A DNA stretch of 7,651 nt from an uncultured Collinsella sp. (GTDB lineage: Bacteria; Actinomycetota; Coriobacteriia; Coriobacteriales; Coriobacteriaceae). The stretch spans positions 1-7,651 of the forward strand of contig URBM01000092.1 of the NCBI GenBank assembly GCA_900545995.1, read 5' to 3'. Shown in pieces: positions 4,076 through 7,651 of this stretch. A program made the translations under genes and the position numbers. Each line of letters begins with the position of its first letter. Within the stretch, counting starts at the first letter, position 1. The notes below the pieces were generated by a model. The model worked only from the letters and a program-made list of their open reading frames with translations. It did not search any database and had not been told where the DNA came from.

Positions 4076-6889
4076 TTACCCCGTGTTCTGCAGACCTGCC
4101 GAGACGCCAGTCACAGTCGAAAGAATCAGGCTCATGTACTCGGCCTTCTTCTCCTCGGCCATCTCGTCCTGGTTCATACGCACCTCGCGAAGGGCGCGGA
4201 CCTGGGCGATGGACAGGGCGTCGACATAGGGGTTACGGACGCGGACGGCGCAGCCAAGCACGCGGCGGCGCTGCAGCGGCCACTCGTCACCGACGATGGC
4301 AAGAACCCACTTACGCGTGAGCTGCATCTCGGTAAAGACCTTCTCGGACAGATCCTGGCGATCGCCCAGGTGCAGATACATCTTGGCGATGCGCTGATCG
4401 GTCTTAGCGATCGACATCTCGATGTTGTCGATAAAGGTGCGGAAGAACGGCCACTCCTGGTAGGCAGCCTTGAGCTGGTCAAGATCGCCAAGCTGCTCGC
4501 AGGCGGTGCCCAGGCCGTACCAAGCGGCCAGGTTAATGCGCGCCTGGCTCCAGCTGAAGATCCACGGAATGGTACGCAGGTCGTCGAGCGACTTGGCACC
4601 CAAACCGCGCTTGGCGGGACGCGAGCCGATCGGCAGCAGACCGACTTCGGTCAGCGGCGTCACGGTCGAGAACCACGGTGTAAAGTCCTCGGTATTCAGC
4701 AGGTCCAGATAGCGCTCGTGGCTTGCGGCGTTGAGCTTCTCGGCCATATCCCAGAACTTCTGCGTGGTCTCGGTGTTGGTCTTCTCGACACTCGGGGCCG
4801 ACTGCAAAAGCGTTGCGGCGGCAACGGACTCAACATGGCGCTGAGCCAGCGTGCGGTTACCGTAACGGGCAAAGATGACCTCGCCCTGCTCGGTGAGCTT
4901 AAAGAAGCAGTTGACCGAACCCTTGGGCTGCGCCAGCACGGCCTTGTTGGCCGGGCCGCCGCCACGGCCCACGGCACCGCCGCGGCCGTGCATGAGCACC
5001 AGGTCGATATCGTTCTTCTCTGCCCACTTGGCGATGCGCTCCTGCGCGGAGTGCAGCGCAAGCATGGCCGTGGTAGGACCGGCATCCTTGGAGGAGTCGG
5101 AATAGCCCAGCATGACCTCCATGCGGCGGTTGGTCTGGGCAAGGCGCTTTTGCACCACGGGCAGCGTAAGCATCTGGTCGAGCACGTCGACGCAGCCCTC
5201 GAGGTCCTCGAGCTGCTCGAACAGCGGGATCACGTCGAGCTCGGGGACATCCTCCTCGTGTGCAAAGGACAGGTGGGCAAGCTCAAAGACGTCGGCCACA
5301 TGCTGGGCGCTCTTGGTGAACGAGATGATATAGCGGTGAGCCATCTTCTTGCCGTAGCGCTTTTGGATGGAGCCGATGGCGCGGAAGGTGTCGATGACCT
5401 CGCGTGTCATGGGCTGCAGATCACCATGGATACCGTTCTCGTGGATATCCTTGAGGGCGCGAGCGTGCACCACGGAGTGCTGACGGAACTCCATCTCGAC
5501 CATATGGAAGCCGAAGGACTCGACCTGCCAGATGATGGTCTGGACCGGGCCGTACGCGGCACGGACGGCACCGCAGGCGGCCAGCGAACGCTGGACGACG
5601 CGCAGGTCATCCAGGAACTCATCGGCGCTGTGGTACATGGTGTCGGTGATGCGACGCACGGTAGCGTTCAGGCGGTCGGCCATGACGAGCATGACGGCGC
5701 GATGCGGCTCGTGCTCGGAGATCAGCTCGGCGCGGGCCGTGTACTGGGTGCTCATCTCAACCTGATGGTTCCACAGGTTGATGAGCTCGGCAGACGGCTT
5801 GCTGTAGGTGGCCTCGAGCGTGAGGTTGCGGCCGATGCGGCGGCACTTGTCCTCGAGCTTGAGCACCATATGGGTGAAATACTTGGCGGCGACTTCGCGG
5901 CTCACCTTTGCGGTGACGTTGGGGTTACCGTCGCGGTCGGAGCCGATCCAGCTGCCAGGATGGAAGAATGCCGGGCACAGCGGCGGCACGGTACCGGCCT
6001 TGTCGCCCAGCACCCAGTCGTCAAAACGACGATAGATGACGGGGATGACGTCGAACAGCGTGTTATCGAAGATGTCGATGATGGTATCGGCTTCCTCGAC
6101 CGGCGTGGGCTTCTTGAGCGCGATGGGGCTCGTACGCACCAAGGCGTCGATCTCCTGCAGCATATGGCGCTCGTTCTCCACCAGGTCGGAGTCGCCCAGA
6201 CGCGGACGCTCCTCCAGCAGGTTGGAGATACGGCGAATCTTGCCCTCGACGGCCTTACGACGGGCCTCAGTGGGATGCGCGGTAAAGACGGGGTGGAACT
6301 CAAGCTTGCCGAGCAGCTCGTTGGCACCCTCGACGCCCATCTCGTTTACCAACTGGTGATAGGCGACGGTGAGTTCGTTGGCGGGATCGACCTCGGTATC
6401 GGTCGATGCGCCGGCCTCGCGCTCACGCAGCTGCGCGACACGGTAGTTCTCCTCCGACAGGTTAGCCAGATGGAAGAAGCTCGTAAAGGCGCGGACGATA
6501 ACCTGCTGCTTATCGAGCGGCAGGCTGTCGATCAGATCGACGACCTCACGAAACGCCACGGCGGTGGGCTCGTCGGCAGTGGGCACGCCCTGCTCGTCGA
6601 CGGACTCGTCGGCAGCACGCGTGCCGGGGTTTCCGGCGTTGGCCACAATCTCGGCTGTCAAAATCTTGTCGAACAGGTCCGCGATCTCGGGATCATACTC
6701 GCTAAGCACACGGCGCTCCAGGCGCAAGAACAGCGCCAGATTGTCGCGCAGCTCCTCGGGGATCTCGATCTCGGCGAGACGCTCCCTGGACTCGGCATTC
6801 GAGCCGATTCGGTTAACGAGGCGGTTGACCACGGCAGCGACACGCGCCGCGGCTTCGGGTACAGACTGGTTGCTTAGGTTCTCAGCCAC
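4076..6889 (-). CDS. ppc: Phosphoenolpyruvate carboxylase
   Basis: The enzyme adds bicarbonate to phosphoenolpyruvate to give oxaloacetate, the anaplerotic feed of the TCA branch and of mixed-acid or succinate fermentation; it is cytoplasmic. From the GTG at 6889 the protein has 937 aa, a normal length for this family. Signature segments in order are FHPVFTAHPTEARR (catalytic His near 205), GSWIGSDRDGNPNV near 312-325, EFRQHS near 467, and LGYSDSSKDAG near 594-604. They continue with the glycine-rich loop HGRGGAVGRGGGP near 634-646, IGSRPAKRG near 754, LRTIPWIFSWSQAR and the C-terminal QNTG. Counterparts of the known aspartate-binding residues (second Arg of the glycine loop, Lys in EMSIAKTD, Arg in VRVRNPY, Asn of QNTG) seem present, so feedback by aspartate is plausible. 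An ATG at 6901 is the alternative start, adding four residues. A clear promoter lies at 6934-6962; copy 2 of the palindrome follows the stop. Confidence 0.97.
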   Translation of the reverse strand: MAENLSNQSVPEAAARVAAVVNRLVNRIGSNAESRERLAEIEIPEELRDNLALFLRLERRVLSEYDPEIADLFDKILTAEIVANAGNPGTRAADESVDEQGVPTADEPTAVAFREVVDLIDSLPLDKQQVIVRAFTSFFHLANLSEENYRVAQLREREAGASTDTEVDPANELTVAYHQLVNEMGVEGANELLGKLEFHPVFTAHPTEARRKAVEGKIRRISNLLEERPRLGDSDLVENERHMLQEIDALVRTSPIALKKPTPVEEADTIIDIFDNTLFDVIPVIYRRFDDWVLGDKAGTVPPLCPAFFHPGSWIGSDRDGNPNVTAKVSREVAAKYFTHMVLKLEDKCRRIGRNLTLEATYSKPSAELINLWNHQVEMSTQYTARAELISEHEPHRAVMLVMADRLNATVRRITDTMYHSADEFLDDLRVVQRSLAACGAVRAAYGPVQTIIWQVESFGFHMVEMEFRQHSVVHARALKDIHENGIHGDLQPMTREVIDTFRAIGSIQKRYGKKMAHRYIISFTKSAQHVADVFELAHLSFAHEEDVPELDVIPLFEQLEDLEGCVDVLDQMLTLPVVQKRLAQTNRRMEVMLGYSDSSKDAGPTTAMLALHSAQERIAKWAEKNDIDLVLMHGRGGAVGRGGGPANKAVLAQPKGSVNCFFKLTEQGEVIFARYGNRTLAQRHVESVAAATLLQSAPSVEKTNTETTQKFWDMAEKLNAASHERYLDLLNTEDFTPWFSTVTPLTEVGLLPIGSRPAKRGLGAKSLDDLRTIPWIFSWSQARINLAAWYGLGTACEQLGDLDQLKAAYQEWPFFRTFIDNIEMSIAKTDQRIAKMYLHLGDRQDLSEKVFTEMQLTRKWVLAIVGDEWPLQRRRVLGCAVRVRNPYVDALSIAQVRALREVRMNQDEMAEEKKAEYMSLILSTVTGVSAGLQNTG

Positions 6890-6893
6890 GTTT

Positions 6894-6909
6894 CCTCCCA
6901 TTCCTCCTT
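6894..6909 (-). promoter_or_regulatory. Double Shine-Dalgarno at the ppc start
   Basis: On the minus strand AAGGAGG (6903-6909) is followed after 1 nt by ATG at 6901. A second GGAGG (6894-6898) overlaps the first codons and precedes GTG 6887-6889 by 4 nt. A spacing of 1 nt is too short for normal initiation at the ATG, so the GTG is the better start. For it the upstream site is 13 nt away and the inner site 4 nt away. Confidence 0.6.
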
Positions 6910-6933
6910 CTATGCACGTAACATGCGGTATTT

Positions 6934-6962
6934 ATTATAGGCACTCGGCAAAAACTTTCGAA
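6934..6962 (-). promoter_or_regulatory. Promoter of ppc
   Basis: On the minus strand there is a perfect TATAAT (6934-6939) with a weaker TTCGAA (6957-6962) 17 bp upstream, in an AT-richer stretch. The expected start near 6927 would give a leader of under 40 nt that carries the ribosome site. Confidence 0.65.
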
Positions 6963-7053
6963 GCTGATTGCGCTTTACCACACAAAAGTATTTTCTGCAT
7001 TGCAAGGCTTTTTGCCCCAAATGGTCGTATTTCTCGGTGGACGGCATATGCAA

Positions 7054-7089
7054 ACGGGGGCATTCCGCATAAATGCGAAACACCCCCGT
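7054..7089 (-). terminator. Terminator-like hairpin after hisS
   Basis: ACGGGGG (7054-7060) pairs with CCCCCGT (7083-7089), and an inner CGCAT/ATGCG pairing extends the stem. On the minus strand only TTTG follows, so the U-tract is short. It lies about 57 bp past the hisS stop and upstream of the ppc promoter, which is where hisS transcription should end. Confidence 0.5.
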
Positions 7090-7146
7090 AACAATCGCTC
7101 TCCATGAGCAGGGCACGTTAGCAGGCCCGCAGCTCAAAAAGATACG

Positions 7147-7651
7147 CTACAGGCGCTCGCGAACCGCCTCGACAACGTTGGCCAGATCGACGAGAACCTC
7201 GTCATGGCTCTGCATGTCGCGCACCTTGACCTTGCCGGCGGCAAGCTCGTCGCCACCCAGGACCAAGATGAGCTTGGCGCCTACCTTATCGGCCTGCTTA
7301 AACTGGGCCTTGAGCGAACGGCCCTGATAGTCGGCCTCGGTCACAATCCCTGCGGCGCGAAGCTGCTGCGTAATGGTAAAGACGTTCTGACGCAGCTCCT
7401 TGCCGGCATTGGCGACGTAGACGCACGGGACCTCCTCGGCACCCAGGTCGCTGCCAAAGGCCTGCAGGGCCAGCAGGGCGCGCTCAAAACCGACGGCGAA
7501 GCCGACGCCTGCCGTGGGCTTGCCGCCCTCGAGCTCGACGAGGCCATCGTAGCGGCCGCCGCCGCCGATGGAGCCGACGCCGGCGCCAGGGGCCTCGACC
7601 TCAAAGACAGTACGGGTGTAGTAGTCCAGGCCGCGCACCAAGGTGGGATCC
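7147..7651 (-). CDS. hisS: Histidyl-tRNA synthetase, C-terminal part (5' end outside window)
   Basis: This is the last 167 codons of a class II synthetase that charges tRNA-His with histidine in the cytoplasm. The visible part begins DPTLVRGLDYYTRTVFEV, the histidine-binding LVRGLDYY segment specific to HisRS, followed by the glycine-rich GSIGGGGRYDGLVE. Motif 3 is GVGFAVGFERAL with its ATP-binding arginine. After about residue 68 comes the anticodon-binding alpha/beta domain, from EVPCVYVANAG through EADYQGRSLKAQFKQADK to the end VRERL, ending at TAG 7147-7149. The frame is open to the right edge, so roughly the first 60 per cent of the gene lies beyond it. It is separated from ppc by 257 bp containing a hairpin and the ppc promoter, so the two genes are probably transcribed separately. 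Confidence 0.96.
   Translation of the reverse strand, partial: DPTLVRGLDYYTRTVFEVEAPGAGVGSIGGGGRYDGLVELEGGKPTAGVGFAVGFERALLALQAFGSDLGAEEVPCVYVANAGKELRQNVFTITQQLRAAGIVTEADYQGRSLKAQFKQADKVGAKLILVLGGDELAAGKVKVRDMQSHDEVLVDLANVVEAVRERL

Noticed and set aside
4370..6877. 835-codon plus-strand open frame opposite ppc, and similar long antisense frames at 1158-1958 and 1921-3198
   Set aside because: The minus-strand genes are unmistakable by conserved motifs. The antisense frames stay open because of GC-rich codon use, give compositionally odd proteins, and have no family signature.
7090..7146. Small GGGC...GCCC hairpins just after hisS as terminator
   Set aside because: The stems are short and lack a T-tract; the larger hairpin at 7054-7089 is the better candidate.

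Overview
The window looks like a piece of a high-GC Actinomycetota chromosome, most likely class Coriobacteriia and possibly Collinsella. This rests on strongly GC-biased third codon positions, TTG/GTG starts, strong GGAGG ribosome sites, and the gene content: a nickel-pincer lactate racemase locus with its aquaglyceroporin, PEP carboxylase and histidyl-tRNA synthetase. The assignment is an inference from sequence feel and gene set; no 16S or other marker is present. No CRISPR array, tRNA, rRNA, transposase or phage gene is visible.

Left part (1-1136, + strand): the 3' end of a larC-type gene (nickel insertion into the lactate racemase cofactor), followed after 2 bases by a TetR-family regulator. 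An intergenic stretch with a large 127-bp composite palindrome then separates this unit from a converging unit.

Middle (1137-3195, - strand): larA (lactate racemase, 425 aa from a TTG start) followed by a larD/glpF-like channel gene, 49 bp apart and clearly co-transcribed. With larC nearby, this part of the window is about interconversion and transport of D- and L-lactate. LarA racemises lactate with a Ni-pincer nucleotide, LarC loads the nickel, and the channel passes lactic acid or glycerol-like solutes.

Large intergenic region (3196-4075): the most structured non-coding part. It holds a minus-strand intrinsic terminator inside the larA upstream region, an AT-rich inverted repeat, and a pair of inverted 43-bp degenerate repeats. 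The repeats enclose a possible 30-aa ORF with a good ribosome site and promoter. Next come a degenerate copy and then a perfect copy of the same 127-bp composite palindrome seen after larD.

Right part (4076-7651, - strand): ppc (PEP carboxylase, anaplerotic oxaloacetate synthesis) with its own well-formed promoter, and the 3' part of hisS with a terminator-like hairpin after it.

The most interesting signal is the palindrome family. Two intact copies have exactly the same length (127 bp), the same stem/loop layout and the same distance (23 nt) from the stop codon of a minus-strand gene. Their stems are perfectly paired but differ in sequence, while the internal-loop bases are conserved. That pattern is expected of a selected nucleic-acid structure or of a mobile palindromic repeat.
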